Part shown: positions 36,416-49,800 of the stretch, in pieces
Layout: the number at the start of each line of letters is the position of its first letter
How positions within the stretch are numbered: position 1 is the stretch's first letter
NCBI RefSeq assembly: GCF_018139145.2
Contig: NC_059481.1
Coordinates: forward strand, 17,224,368-17,288,367
Length of the DNA: 64,000 bases
Source of the DNA: Gymnogyps californianus
Lineage: Eukaryota > Chordata > Aves > Accipitriformes > Cathartidae
Direction of reading: 5' to 3'
Notes under the pieces: generated by a model
Told to the model about the DNA's origin: nothing
The model's input: only the letters and a program-made list of their open reading frames with translations
The model's database searches: none
Position numbers and translations under genes: made by a program

Positions 36416-37595
36416 AAATATTAAGGTTATTGTTAATAGGCCCTTCGGAATAACAGAACTGTCAAATAAAAGAAGCTAGAAGTTGAACTATCTTCACGCT
36501 TTACAGCAATCTGGGCTTCCAAGCTTGCATCATGTGTGCTACTCCGGAGGTGGGATTTGTAGGGCTTCCCGTGTCCCTGCTCAAAGGTGTGCATCATGCA
36601 AGACTCCTCTGCTTTAAAATACCCTTCACAACCTAGTTCTCATGTCTGTTGCCCAGCTTGTCAGCTTGCAAACAGCTGAGCTTTAGTCATTTTAAGGAGC
36701 TTCAGAAGTGTTTTGAAAACCCTCAGTTACAAGATTGTTTTCAGTTTTCCTAAATGAAATCTCAGACTGTACTTTTTAGGGATTTTCTTTCTAAGTATAG
36801 GTTCGAGGGGGTGAGTTTCCATTTCAGAATTCAAGTTTGCTTGAAATGTTGTGGCTTTTTGCAGAAGACTCCCCCCGCCAGCTCTGGTAATCTAGATATG
36901 CCAGCCTTGAACCGCTGACAACATAATCATTTTCTGTATGATATTTCTCAAACCCAAGTTGTGTTTATGAGCTTCTATGCCTGTATCTTGGTGTTGTCCT
37001 TTCCATGTGGAAGTTGTTCATCCTATAGGAAGGAGCAAGTCAAGCAAACAACATCTCTTTTGAAAATTAGTTTCTTGTCTTGTTGCAAAGTTTTAAGAAC
37101 TAATCTGAAGATGTGTTTCAGGTCCCTGAAATGAGGCAGAGAACACATATGCCATATCTCTTCTACTTCCAAGCATGTAGGGGGATTATTTTTTTCTGAT
37201 TTTCTTTCTCGCTACTCTTGCCCTATTAAAATAGAAATTACTTCCACCCACCATGTTCTGGAAAAAGCTGTTTGCTGTTCTAGCCATAAGGCTCTCATTA
37301 GAGTCAATGGGAGGTATATGACTAACCCTTGGTGTGTGCCACTTTAGGGGAAAAAATGTAATTACTAACATGGCTTTTGTGTGGAAAATATTTTTGGTGT
37401 AAAAAGAGGACTCGGTTTTCTGCTTGATCTATAACATATTTATGGGGGAGTTTGCGTGTTTCAGTATGCTCTGTATATCCAGGAAGGAATATACCCAGAT
37501 CTCCTCTTAAAATAGTGATGGAGTTTGGCCAAAGTATGACGGCTTTGGAGCCTCCTATTCAGTATGTTCAAAACAGAGCTCCCTCTGGGCAGTAC

Positions 37596-37857
37596 CTGGC
37601 TCCTCAGGTGACTGGGTTTTGGTTGCTTCCATGTCCTGCCTGAGCTTCCTCTGCTCTTCATTTGCTCTTCCCCTTGGGATTGTGTTTAAGATCTCTGTGA
37701 GATACTTGCTCTCCAGCTGCTGGGACAGAGCGGTCATCTTATCTCTCTGCTGCTGAGTGAATTGGACCATTGTGGCTTCTCTCGCCTCTGGATGATTTTG
37801 TGTGCCTGCTAATTTCACATTTTTAGCCCTCAAGTCCCTAGGGGGCAGCTTGCTTTC
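37596..37857 (-). other. Unassigned coding-like open frame (candidate exon or retrocopy)
   Basis: I do not recognise this protein. The frame is open from just after a stop at 37858-37860 and continues to a stop at 37552-37554; a possible donor (CCAG then GTACTG) would end an exon at 37596. The stop codon overlaps an AG, preceded on the minus strand by a moderate pyrimidine tract (TTTTTACCCTGTCTTG), which could be an acceptor. The predicted peptide is strongly charged and Q/E/K/R-rich. Its middle segment (MVQFTQQQRDKMTALSQQLE, then SKYLTEILNTIPRG) has spacing compatible with an amphipathic helix or coiled coil. Codons in this part favour CTG, CAG, GAG and AAG, unlike the surrounding A/T-rich frames. 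It could be an exon of an antisense transcript, an old retrocopy, or chance. The most upstream possible ATG lies inside the frame at MVQF. Confidence 0.25.
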
Positions 37858-38970
37858 CTACCTACTCAAGACAGGGTAAAAACTTCCAAGCCAAAGCTGT
37901 TGCCTTGCACATGATCACCCTCACCATGTGGGTGAACTGGCGTAGCCTCAGGTGGGCGATGGCTCTGCTGTGCATGCTCAACGACCCTGATGCACAGGGA
38001 GAAAGCGTGTGATGCTGATACTGAAAATTGATATTGCAGGTGTTTCTGAGTGACTATGTTGCAATGATGCACCTCAAGAATAAAGTGGGTCGGTCTGCCT
38101 ACAATTTTGCATGGATGTTTGGGGCTTCTTTCTAATAGAAGGATTCAGTGAATAGGATGATGTGGTAGTACTAAGGCCTAAAAAGAAATCAAGGGGAAAG
38201 ATGGTGATCTTTGAGCTTGTGCTACGAGAGGGTTTCGTAGTGCATTAGAGACTTACCTGATAAAGGGCATACAGTGGCTACAGCATTGCGATACGCTTGG
38301 AAAGTCATCCTTGAGGTGCTGGTTAACTCATTCCCCATTCAGATTTGACAACGCCCATGGGAAGAAACCCTTCACTCATCTGCAAGGTGTGAACACTCAT
38401 TGTTTTATGTGGTTTCGCAAGTTTTTGTCTGTTTATTACCCGGGCAGACTGATATGTGAACAGTCTCTGCAGATGTTGGGATTTTAGCATTGCTGGCTTT
38501 TGCCGTTCTCTCATAGAAGTTGGTGGCTGACTGGCTTTTTAAATATCTCGGTTGTGCATCAATATCTGGCACTGGAGGGAAGAAATAAGCCTTTCTGTGA
38601 ATGTGAAGTGTGCTGAACTAAAGCCAACAGTCTTCAGAGTTTTTAATTACCAAACCATTCAAAACCTGCCACTTTTGAGAGAGATATTTTGACACCACTC
38701 GAAGGTTTTAACATCTGCTCTTTGTACGGAGCTGAGGCACTCGGTGGAATCTGTTTAATTTTTCATTGTCGGATATTTTCCTTTGTGTTCCTATAACAAC
38801 AATAATATAGTTTGCAGAGTGGGAACTCTGTCAGCAGAGACAGCTAGGTTTTTGTGGTCCAAAAATTAGTTGTTATTGAATCCTCAGCAACCGAGTATGA
38901 GCTCATGTTCGGGGAGGAGGGTTGGAGAAAAATTGCTTGGATTATAGTCCAGCTGAGACACTACTCCTCC

Positions 38971-39055
38971 AAGACTTTGGATGAATTATTTCAATTATGC
39001 TTTCCCCATTTATAAAACTTTACAGGGTGTTGTGGGCTTTGAGTAATATTTTCAG
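38971..39055 (+). mobile_element. MIR-like ancient SINE fragment
   Basis: The stretch GACTTTGGATGAATTATTTC, then GCTTTCCCCATTTATAAAAC and ACAGGGTGTTGTGGGCTTTG (38973-39041) follows the MIR order 'ccttgggcaagtcatttc - tttccccatctataaaat - acagggttgttgtgaggc'. A/T-rich divergence obscures the ends. Confidence 0.5.
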
Positions 39056-42000
39056 AGGTAAAAGCAATGGTTGCTACTAGGATGGAAATGTCTGTCAAAC
39101 CACAGAGAGCTACTAATTGTTCATCATGGGCTGCGGCTGGACATTTCCTGTTTTTAGTGAAGGTTTTATTTGTGGTGGTGAAATGCTGTCATTTGGGGTA
39201 CTGCCAATGCTTTAATGGTCGTGGTAATCACTGGTATTCCGTTTATCCATGTGTTTTCTACTTGCAGTCAAGGCAAAAAAATACTAAAGTGCTGTGACAC
39301 GTGGCACTTCCTTGAAACCAGAGGTGTGCTACTTGATGTGATTTGGAAAAGTTGTAAAGGCGGGGGGAGGTCCAAGAAGTTCTCGTTGAGGTACATATTC
39401 TATACCTGATCCTTCTGCTCATTTCGTACAGGAACCAGAACAAAGATACTCTGCTTGCCACTGGGCTGTCTGGGTCCTACAGCTATAGCCCTCTCCTGAG
39501 GGGAAGGGAGCAGAAGGTACCTTTCCTATTGTCATCTACCCAAGAGTCAGATTTCCTAGTGCCAAATGAGCTAGTGGCACAGCCCACCAACTGCAGTGGG
39601 CATCCCTTATGCCAAAGAGGCGTATCAGTCATACTTACTGTTTTTAATTCTGTCTATAGCTCTGGCACAGAGAACGAGATCGGAGCAGAATTCCTGCATC
39701 CTGCCTGGGCTTAATTAGCTACTCTGTAAAGCTGTGTCACTGTAAGATGCTGTAGCTCTCCCAAAACAGTATGTTTTATAGATGTGTCTTTCCCTCCTTG
39801 GCTTTCTACAACTCTGCCTCCACCTAGAGCTGCGAGCCAGTTTGGTTTCACACGTAGGAGGGCCGGCTGGGCTGTGGGCTTGAGATTCAGGTCCACCCTT
39901 TCTGTTGTACTGCCTCCCTGTAGTGTTACGGTGATCCTCTGAAAGCTGCTCTTTAAGTCTGCTATGGAAAGGGTGTGGGAAAGGATGCTGATCGAGTGGG
40001 AGATGATATTCTCCCAAGTTTTGCAGAGCCAAGCTATGTCTAACTCCCCAGTCTGCTTTCTAGGAGAAAACTAAAGCCGTTGCTTCTTCAACTGTCTGAT
40101 TTTTGCATGCAGGCTGCTTGCTTGCATGTGTTGTCCTCCTGCTCTGTCAGTTTGAGAGTGGCTTACTGTTTGATTTTGTCCTAATCTTTTCAGTTAAATG
40201 AGGGCTGGGCTTGAAAAGAAGCTTGTAGCTTTCTTTCCCAGCTGTTGCACAGGAAAAACAGCCCCTCTCTGCTTCATTTCCAGACATCGCTCCTCTACTT
40301 GAGCTTTTGAAGAGATTGCCAGTTTAACTCTGACAGCAGTTCTAGTTGGTGTCATGACAAGACTTCAGCACTACTATGTGTCTTGTTTCCTGCTGTAACA
40401 AGCCTTGAACAAAGCAAGCTTGCTTTTCCCAGGGATCTAGTGATAAATTAGACTGGGGAAGCAGGATAGTTGTCTGCACTTGTGAAAGAAGCAGCTGATA
40501 AATCAGTATTTTATAGCCAAAACTAACATAATCCTCCCTGAAAATACAGGGTCAGTCAGAATATAAAAGTAAGTTCTCTAATTATCAAAATCGAACTTGA
40601 GGAAGATCTAAATTGGATTTTGTATATATGGCCAAAAATATTTTGGCTCTGCAAACAATTGTGTTCCGGAACAGCAAAGCTGATGAGTGTGTCTTGCTTT
40701 TTCCAACAGCATTCTCATCTGGACACCTCCATACAGCTCTGGAGGTGATGCGAGTACCATGCGAAGGGCTGAGTGCCTTCTGTGTACATGGAGGTGTGAT
40801 GACTTCCCATTCTGTGACAGCAATTTCCAAATGTTGTCCCCATTGTTAAGGACAGAGTATGCAGCTGCTCAGGGTATTCTTTGGTATCAGGTATTCATTG
40901 GGCTTCCCTGGATGCTGCATTGGCATCGGTTTGCAGTCCAGCATTGCTCTTCAAACAATGTGCATGACAGAGAGGATCCTTTGTCTTGAAAGCATAGCTG
41001 GGCTGCTCCTCTGATGTGTTGGCTGCTCTGCTACTTTTCCCTATGCCTTGTCTTTTTGTCCTGTCTTTATCTCCTGGATTGGTTTTATCATCCATCTAAA
41101 GATTTTTTTGGATAAAAAGTGCTGTCATCTTACTGTTAGGGTATATATCGAGCTTTATACAGGCTATCCCAGATGCAGGACAGAGGCTTAGAGCTCTGGA
41201 CAGGCTATTTTACCCTGCTACAGAGTCTCTGTTTTCAGACACCATCAGTACACTTGTTTCCAGAGATAATTTTTATCAAGTTTATCAAGCCTGGCCCTGA
41301 TCTCAATTTTATAGCATGTTCCCCATTTCCTGCCACTCATAGACACTAATCAAGTTTAGGCAATAAGCTGGTGATTAGATTTAATTCAGAGTTGGTCAGG
41401 AAGGCTCCAGTTAGGATGGGCATGTCAGCATCTTGATGAATTTCTGCGGAAACCAAAGACAGGATGTGCAAAGTCAAGCAGGTATCAAAGCCTGCAGCAG
41501 AATAAGGTAGGCTTGCGGCATCTAGTGCGGTACACTGAACTGTGCTCAAATATTGTGTCTGCCCTTTGGGATCTGATGTCCATGTAGTGAAATGATGTCC
41601 ATGAAAGCCAGGCTACGTCTGTTTGTATCTTTAGACGTCAACAGAAAAGTGTGCAAATATGTCAGTGAATGCAGTAACTTCTCAAATATCGTTCAGAAAC
41701 ATCCACTTGCAGGAAGTGAATGTGATTACTGGAGAAGTGCCACACAGCTCTGCAGTTCCCTTCCCCCTGATCGAGGGAGACACCTCTTGAAGTGCTTATT
41801 GAGGGCTGACAAGGCATGGTTTGTGGACGGATGTATGAAGACAGGAGGCATCCACCATTACCGTAAGCTGTCATCTCTGAAAGTTGGTGCTGCTTAACTG
41901 TAGAGAGACTGAAGAGGAGAAGCAGATCCTTGAGGCTGGAGAAGTGCCTTGTTGACATAGCAGCTATGGGAGAGAACTGCTAGGGCGGGAGGGATAAGTC

Positions 42001-43229
42001 TTCAGTGATGGGCTTCATGGAGAGGTAGAGGATCTCTTTGCACAGCTTCCTGCCACGACACACAGCCGTATACGGTTGTAGACTTTCAGTTATGACAGTG
42101 AAAGAAAATCTCATTCCTCTGGGTCTGTAGGTAGTCGTGCTGTTTAACTAACCTTTCCTTTGAAGTCTTGGCAGACTGCAGTCTTTCTAAGAGGCTTTTA
42201 ATTTTGATTAGGCACAGAGCTGAACTAAGTCAGCACAGCTTCCAAGTGTATCCCAGGCAGAGACGTGACCACATGGGTAGGGCTGGTGCAGGAGTTGGAA
42301 CAACGTGGGGTTGCATAGCAGTCCCTATAAGGACCCTATTGCAACAGCATATGCCATATTTGCATTGCCTAGTAGATCTACAGTCTCAGTCCATAGTTCT
42401 GTTGCAAACTTGATTCATTTGTTGTTTAAATCCCAAACCTGATGCAGAGCAGATCCATCATCGTCTTCAATAGTCTACACCTTCCCCTAGGTCAGGGTTG
42501 GTCAGGGTGCAGAGGTGAGCTGTTCTCATTGTGAGTGAGTTACTGCTTGTAGTTAGTCTTTGTCAGAGCAGCAAAGGAGGCCACGGCTCACCTTTACTTT
42601 ATCTTTTGTTGGTGTTAGATCCTATGTTGGATTCAACCAAAAGGAGAACTGATATGGGCTAGACTGAGATCCTTCAAGTGAGTATATCCCAAACTTATGA
42701 AGACTCCTCAAATCCAAGCTGGTCATGCCAGCGGGTAAGATGGGTCCGTTTCCTGTGTCCTGACTGTATGTTTGATCTGCAATTAATGTAACCATTGGAA
42801 ATGGTCATTCTGCACCAAAATCTGTGGTGATGAAGAGGCTTCCGATTCTCAGTGGTCAGGCACAAGGGTAGGATGTTACTGCGTGGTTTCTGGGCTGCTG
42901 CGCAGCTGCTGTGCTCCTCGCTGCAAGTCACAGTTTGGTGACCTGTAAATGATGTGTATACGGTCATCATAGTCAGAAATGGGTCATGTGAATCCAAGTA
43001 TTTGGGCCAACTTAAAATGCTACTTATTGTGGTTTTGAGGTTAAAAACCAAATCGAAACCAACAAAAAAATCCCACATGCTATTGTTTGAGATAACTATT
43101 TTTACCTCCAGTGGGACACACTGCAAAGCACAATAGACTTTATCTTCTGAGGTGAGATCAGCTGTAACGTATGAGCACTTAAATACACTTTGGTTTTAGA
43201 AACATGCTTAGAAATATGCTCAACTGGTG

Positions 43230-43828
43230 TGTCCTGGTTTCAGCTGGGATAGAGTTAATTTTCTTCCTAGTGGCTGGTATAGTGTTGAGTTTTGGATTTA
43301 GTATGAGAATGATGTTGATAACACACTGATGTTTTTAGTTGTTGCTAAGTAGTGTTTATACTAAGTCAAGGAATTTTCAGCTTCTCATGCCTGGCCAGCA
43401 AGAAGGCTGGAGGGGCACAAGAAGTTGGGAGGGGACACAGCCAGGACAGCTGACCCAGACTGGCCAAAGAAATATTCCATACCATATAATGTCATGCCCC
43501 GTATATAAATGGGGGGCATTTGGCCGGGAGGGGTAGATCGCTGCCTAGGAACTAACTGGGCATGGTTCGACAAGTGGTGAGCAATTGCATTGTGCATCAC
43601 TTGTTTTGTATATTCTAATTCTTTTAGTATTATTATTATTGTCATTTTATTATTATTATTAATATCGTCATTATTTTCCTTCTTTTCTGTCCTATTAAAC
43701 TGTCTGTATCTCAACCCACGAGTTTTTGGGGTTTTTTTTGTTTGGGTTTTTTTTCAGATTCTCTCACCCAGTGAGCGAGCGGCTGCGTGGCACCATGCTT
43801 AGTTGCCAGCTGGGGTTAAACCACGACA
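43230..43828 (+). mobile_element. Solo LTR of an avian endogenous retrovirus (ERVL-like)
   Basis: A complete long terminal repeat of 599 bp, with no gag or pol sequence on either side, so a solo LTR left by recombination between two LTRs. It begins TGTCCTGG and ends CCACGACA, giving 7 of 8 matching terminal inverted bases. A TATA box (GTATATAAAT, 43501-43510) and an ATTAAA polyadenylation signal (43694-43699) mark the U3 promoter and the R/U5 side, so it is oriented on the + strand, the same as SLCO3A1. A short ATT-rich microsatellite lies at about 43622-43665. The flanking five bases (TGGTG and CAGTG) match at only three positions, so a target duplication is not clear. The sequence closely resembles an LTR family I know to be abundant in Neoaves; the ERVL assignment is from memory. 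Confidence 0.92.
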
Positions 43829-46800
43829 CAGTGTTACCTTTCTGGGCCATAAACCAGCTATCATCTAGCTTTAGAGGCCATCATATTTTCCGGCTGAGTC
43901 AGTGTGTATAGAGTTTATTAATAAATCAGAAGGAGCAGAGTCACCGTGAGTGCCCCTTGGCAAACCACTTCACCTCCATGGTGTCTCAAGTTTCCAAGCC
44001 CCCAAACTGGGAAATGATACAGACTTGCCCTTGTGAAGATCTGCTACTGAGAGCTGTCTGTCATTAATAACGAGCCATCCTCTTCTCCCTTTTGCTTTTC
44101 AGACTCGCGTGAAAATGTTTTCCTCAAAGCATTGCTTAGCCTTGGCTTTGAAGGTGTAGTGATGATGGGTCCTTGTGCCTTCGCTAGCAAAAGTTCCTCT
44201 CCCATCTTATGCAAGCTTAAACAGCGGTGTACTGGAGCTCTACCAGGAGATGGGTAATTGAGTGCCAGCCCTATCTTAAGGAAACAGGACAGAGGTGAAG
44301 AAATCGCTAATTTGGACATAATAATTACCATAAGGGTTTATGTAGGTCATTCTGGTGATCAGACTATTGTTTGTGATTTCTTTATATGGCTGTTCCTTCT
44401 TTGCAGGGCTACAAAACCTTTATATTTTTTGAAGTGATATCCAGCTTCAAGTATAAAAATGCCAGTTGGTCAAAATTTGCCAAAAAACAATATTCTGTGA
44501 GAAATACAAGATAAATAAGTCATAAAAATATGCTATGTCTCTGGTTCTTGAGAAATTCCAAGAAATAAGGTGACTTCAGTTACTTTGCAGGCAAGTATAT
44601 AGTGCTATCACTCTTCAAGATAGCTTATTTCAAAAGCATCTTGTTACTGAAATCAACTTCAGGGATGCATTTTAAGATTTAGATGACATCTCCAGATATA
44701 TGCGGAGAGTTTCTGTGTTTCTGAAGAGATAGATAAAGGCATCCTCTGTAAACCAAGAATGCCGTTTTTGTTCATTGATACTGTAGAAGGGGAGAAAATT
44801 CATGCCCTGGACTTGAAACAGAAAGGCAAGTTTTTTTCTTCAGCTGAGGATAAGTATTTACTTCTGTGTCCTGACAGAGGTAGAGCATCTGATAAAATGT
44901 CTTTTTAATTGGTTAGGTGTGTTGTACACTTTTAAAACCCCATTATAGGGCTCTCCTGACGTACCGCCTTTGAAAACCCTTTTCACATGCATTTACCTGG
45001 GGTCGCTTTTGATTTTTCCATCTCTCCAAATCCCTATTTTCTCTTTCTCTCGTCTCCAAGCTGGTAATAAGATTTCTTATTATCTTCTTGCTTATGACTC
45101 CTTCAAGGCTGCTGGCAAAGGGGCCTCAGCTGCTCTCTTGATATTATCTGGGCAGATATCAGTTGAATTTGAAAGGGTGGATTAAATAAGTGCTTCACTA
45201 ATGTTGCCAGGCCTAACTTCATTATTGTGATCCTGCAAAGGAGGAGAGGAGAGGGGAAAGAAATGAGCTGTTTGAAGAAAACCAAGTGCCAGAATAGTGG
45301 AGCGTTGTGCATGCTTATATATCTATACATAAATATGTGTATGTAGGCATATGGTACCTAAATTTGTAAGACCCTGCCATCTTTCTTTCAGATACATAAA
45401 TTATTTATAGATCCAAGTAATATACAATACATTCTGCTTTGGAAGAAAATACTGAAAATGAAAACAGGAGTGCCTGTTGTTCACATACACATTTTTCCAC
45501 ATATTCCTTCCTGGCATTTATGGTGGATCTGTCTCTGTGCAGGTATTTGAGCCTTAGCTTATCAGGGAGATATCTGGGAGCCTTTTTTAGGGGCCAGAGA
45601 AATAAATCTCTGTTCTTTGACTTCCCCTGCTTCCTGCAAATCAAAGTTCCTTTGGCCTCTCCCGTCTGTTGCACGGGGATATTGTGCCTCTGATGCAGTG
45701 AGCTTGGCTGCAACGTTCACAGTCTGATCCAGTAAGACTGAGACACAGGGAAACAGAATTGTCTTCATAATCATCTCAATGGGTAATTATATACAAGTTC
45801 CTTTGCCTTGGTTTCCTCTGATGCACCTTATCTGTCCAGTCTGGTCAGACCATAGTCTTCAGCATAGGGATGATGCTGTTTTGACTATCAATTTCCTAAT
45901 GCAGCACGGCCCTCCACTCTCTTGGGTCCTCTAAACATTAACAGAACAAACGCTCAGTGTTGAGTGCTTTGAAAATCTCAGATGAAAAGCAAAGTATTAC
46001 TAGGAAGAATTAGCATCTCGTTCCCCTATGCATTGATCGATGGGGAAGCGGTCCCCTTGGAGGCTGGAGAATGGAGACAGCCTTGTGGATGTACTGATTT
46101 GTTCCGCATGATGATTTCTCTTGGAGTAATTGCACTGTCAGAGTGTTTACCAGCTAATGAAAACCTACTTCAATAACACCAAAATACAAGGATAAGTGAG
46201 CCTTGGTTTTCTTTTTTTTCCTCTCTGAGCATCCGTTATTCATGAGCCAGTTCTGTTCACCATTCTGGCGGGTTGCAGAGGATTAGAAAACCTCATCCAC
46301 CAGCCTAATGAAACCACATGTAGAAATGGGTATCTAGATAAGAAGAATCTCGCTTATCCAAGAGCAGATGGGGTGGAAGGAGAAGCCACAAAGGAAGTTT
46401 AAACTAATTTGAACCAAGCTCTAGTTGCACTAACTTTGAATTAGCCCTTTCTCTGTGCTGTGCTAGGGTCCGCTGTGCGGGCCAGGGTGCTCTCCTGCTA
46501 TACCCACCCAGTTTTGTGCACATGTTGAGTCTACCTGGCAAAGCAGAGCTCCAGGATTGCTGATGCAAGGGGAGTGTTGGAAAGGCCCTGCTGAAGAACC
46601 AGTGTTCCCTGCTGTTGTGGGGAGGTGTGAGCTCAGAAGAGCTTTCAAAGACCAGCCATCTGGCCCTCTGTGACTTGTCGATATTGCAGCTTGTGGCTGG
46701 AGGAAGAGAAGACCAGGGGGTGAGTGCAGGAAGGGCAGAAACTGTGTGCAAGTCCGGCTGTGTGGGACAAGCGGGACTTGGGCGCTCAGGGAGTTCAGAT

Positions 46801-49800
46801 GCTTTTTGCAGTACTTGAGCACACCCTGACACTGAGCCGTGATCCGAGTCCCCATGCCGCATTGAATATAAACTGCACGTTTCCTAACCTATGTTGTTAA
46901 GCTGCAGACTAATGATAGTGCTCCAGATCCAAGTGGCTAATTACATTATTTAATAAAGAGGGTGTTCTGGATCCCAGAAATGTACAGAGCCGTTTAAACA
47001 ACAAAGAGAAAAGAAAAGCAGGATGATACTCTGTAGGTTGTATTGTCTGCTGGCTGGGTTTCCCTGGAGAAAGGCAAAAGTGGCAAGGGGGGGAGAGTGG
47101 TTTCCATGAATCCATGAAGCCACACTGGGCAAAGAAATATCATGGATCTGTTTGGAGAGAGAGAGGCACTGTAAGACTAACAAGCTAAATAGCTCCAGTG
47201 CAGAAACCATGTTGGCTAATAAAATACTTCTTAGTTGTGCACTTGAGTGGGTTAGGCAGTGCCACCCAGCAACTTCTGTCTGCGCTTTGAATGTTGGCAC
47301 CCTCATGCTGCAGTGAGAGCCTGCGCTTGTCATGGCGGGTGAAGGAGGCAGGATGGTGTCCAGGCACACACACATCAACCCCACAAAACCTCAGGTCAGA
47401 GAAGACATTGCAACCAAATGGATAAAGCAGGGAGTCAGCAAGAGGGTCGGGATGATGTTTCTGGTTGCCTTGCTTTCATCCTCCAAAATGAAGGTGTCAC
47501 TTTATGGCAGATGAGGTGAATCCCACTGCTCTGTCCATCTTGCAGCATTACCGCCAGCCTTGCTTCTCCCCCAGCTGGGATACTTTGACTGGAGCAGCAG
47601 TGCTGCCTCCCCTCCCTTTCTGAGCCAGAATGAACCCCTAAAATCTTCGTGTTGTGGTCAAAAAGCAAGTTCCGGATATTAAACCAAGGATTATCTTTTG
47701 GAATATTTATTTACTTTTTAAATTTTTCTTTTCATTTGAAATTTCTGAGCAGAACATTGTGTCAGACTGGAAAAGATGATATTATTCGTTTTGAAAGCAT
47801 CTTGGGGAAAATACAGGGGTGATTCAAAAATGTTTCCAAACAGTGGTTAGAAGAGAAAGGACTTGGAACTGTCCCTTTTAGTTTGCACCATGAAAAACTA
47901 AGTTTTCTGATGTGAAAATGGCTCAAATAAATGTTAGCTGGGGCTCTGCTGATATCACATCCTGACCAAGGTTCAAAGCTGCATGAAGAGTAGGCGTTAT
48001 CAGGAATCCTGTTTTGTGCCTGTGTATCACGCCATTAATGTTAAGAAATTGGTGTAAGGGGAGCAAGTCTGTGTTTAAAATGGTAGAGTCCTGAGTTAGA
48101 AGAAAAACTTATTGTGCTATGAAGAAAAGTTTTATTTGCTTTAGGAGAGAGTTTATTTCCATGTAGAGCTAATTTGGAGGTGATACAGCATAGAGTGGAA
48201 AAGATAGTGGGATGTCAGCCCATTTCCTCCTTTCCTGGGGGAAAATATGCCGTGAAACATCACTGCTAAGGCACTAGTAAATCCATGCAAATTGGAAAGT
48301 GAGGTATTTCATCTTCTCTCCTGGTTCTTTGCTCACCTCCTGTCTCTGTAAGCATTCAAATATTTGCCTACACTGGAAAACACAGACTGATAAATAGCCA
48401 TGTTTTCAGAGATGTGACTTTATTTTTGTACTCATGCTTTTCCCAGTGCAGGGCTAAGGGGAACACTGTCTTATTTGGTATAGTTTATTTTGCTTACAAA
48501 AGCAAATAAGCTATAAAAATGCAATTACTATTACATGCACAACTGCACCCATATTGAGGCATGTGGCTGGGTGAGCAGGATGCCATTTTAACCACCGTAG
48601 GCAAGTAAAAGTAGCAAACTTCCTAGCATAGGCAAACCCTTAAATTGGATTGTCTGATCCATGAAATGCTACTGCTCTGTCTAAAATTTCCCTTGAAAGC
48701 CTTAAAGCCCTGTACAAGTTTCGTCGGGGTCTTACAATGTGATGGTGGTGGATTAGTTTTTAAACCATAGTTAAGGTTTCCTGACTTTCTGGGAATCTAA
48801 GTGCTTTTCCTACCTTGATGCTGTCCTGTCAGTAATTGAACCTTCAGAGTATGGATATTTCTTTTCTCATGAAAATGTAATGGAAATGGGATGCTTAAAC
48901 CAAAATTCACACTTCTGAATTTCTTGTCCTTAGTTGGGCAGCTTATGGCTGAGAGTATTCTCCTTTCTTCACTTGAGCTTCCTTCTCTTCTCTATGCTGC
49001 TGACTTGCATTTTCCTGTCCTGTAATATTTGTGTGACTAAATAGAGGGACAAAGTGTTTAAGACATTTAAAGAAATTTTATTAGGCCGAGGACTGTTTGA
49101 TCACTGCATGGTGTCAGGCAGGACTGCTTACTCCACGTGGTGCAGCTGTGAAATGCCATCGGAGCCACTTCACCGGGCTTTGTCCCCTGGGGATGCCCAG
49201 GGACAGGCTGTGACAACAGGGGAGCAGCAGCAAGTACTGGCTAACGCACGACCACCACACACCTTACCTGTGCTGACCAAGCTGCATTGCTGTTTGCAGT
49301 GCTCTTCTAATCTGATGAGGATTTCCAATACGGTAGAAGTAATTTTTACAGACTAGCTTCATCTTCTTTATAGACCCCTTGTATTACTGGAACAGCTCTG
49401 AGGGACAATAAATGCATCCAGTTCTACATGTTTTGAGCAATCGGTATTTTACCAGCACCTCTGGGATACAGCTCTAGATCCTGATTTTTCTCATTAAGAT
49501 GTTTCTATGCGTACCTAGTCAAGAAGATGCTGTGAAAAAGCAACATTTTTTTTTTTACCTTACTCAGCAGTTGGGATTTTTTGTTACTTTGACTTTTGGC
49601 ATGAAGGAGTGCTATTGTCAGAGCGATGGGGAAAGGGACAATGTGTGTGTTCAGCTCAGTCTCTATCTCAAGATAACACTAAATCCAAAGGGCCAAATCA
49701 GGGTGTCCTGCTTATAATGCATAGTCTTCCAGGCTCTAGTGATGAAATTTATGGGGAGGAAAGGGGCTGAGATGGCAAGCACTACAAGGTTGTGAACAAA

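Larger units (their letters stand above)
36416..43229 (+). other. SLCO3A1: SLCO3A1 intron 2, fourth segment
   Basis: Intronic sequence containing the unassigned minus-strand open frame at 37596-37857 and a MIR-like fragment near 39.0 kb. Further minus-strand open frames (for example 39711-40032 and 42695-43126) have no recognisable domain. No SLCO3A1 exon was recognised. Confidence 0.58.

Noticed and set aside
46404..46862. Two overlapping minus-strand frames of 152 and 130 codons
   Set aside because: Two different frames open over the same GC-rich stretch points to composition, not coding; no domain recognised.
47811..47850. GGGGTGATTCAAAAATG, reminiscent of a mariner terminal repeat
   Set aside because: No matching inverted copy or transposase remnant was found within a plausible distance.
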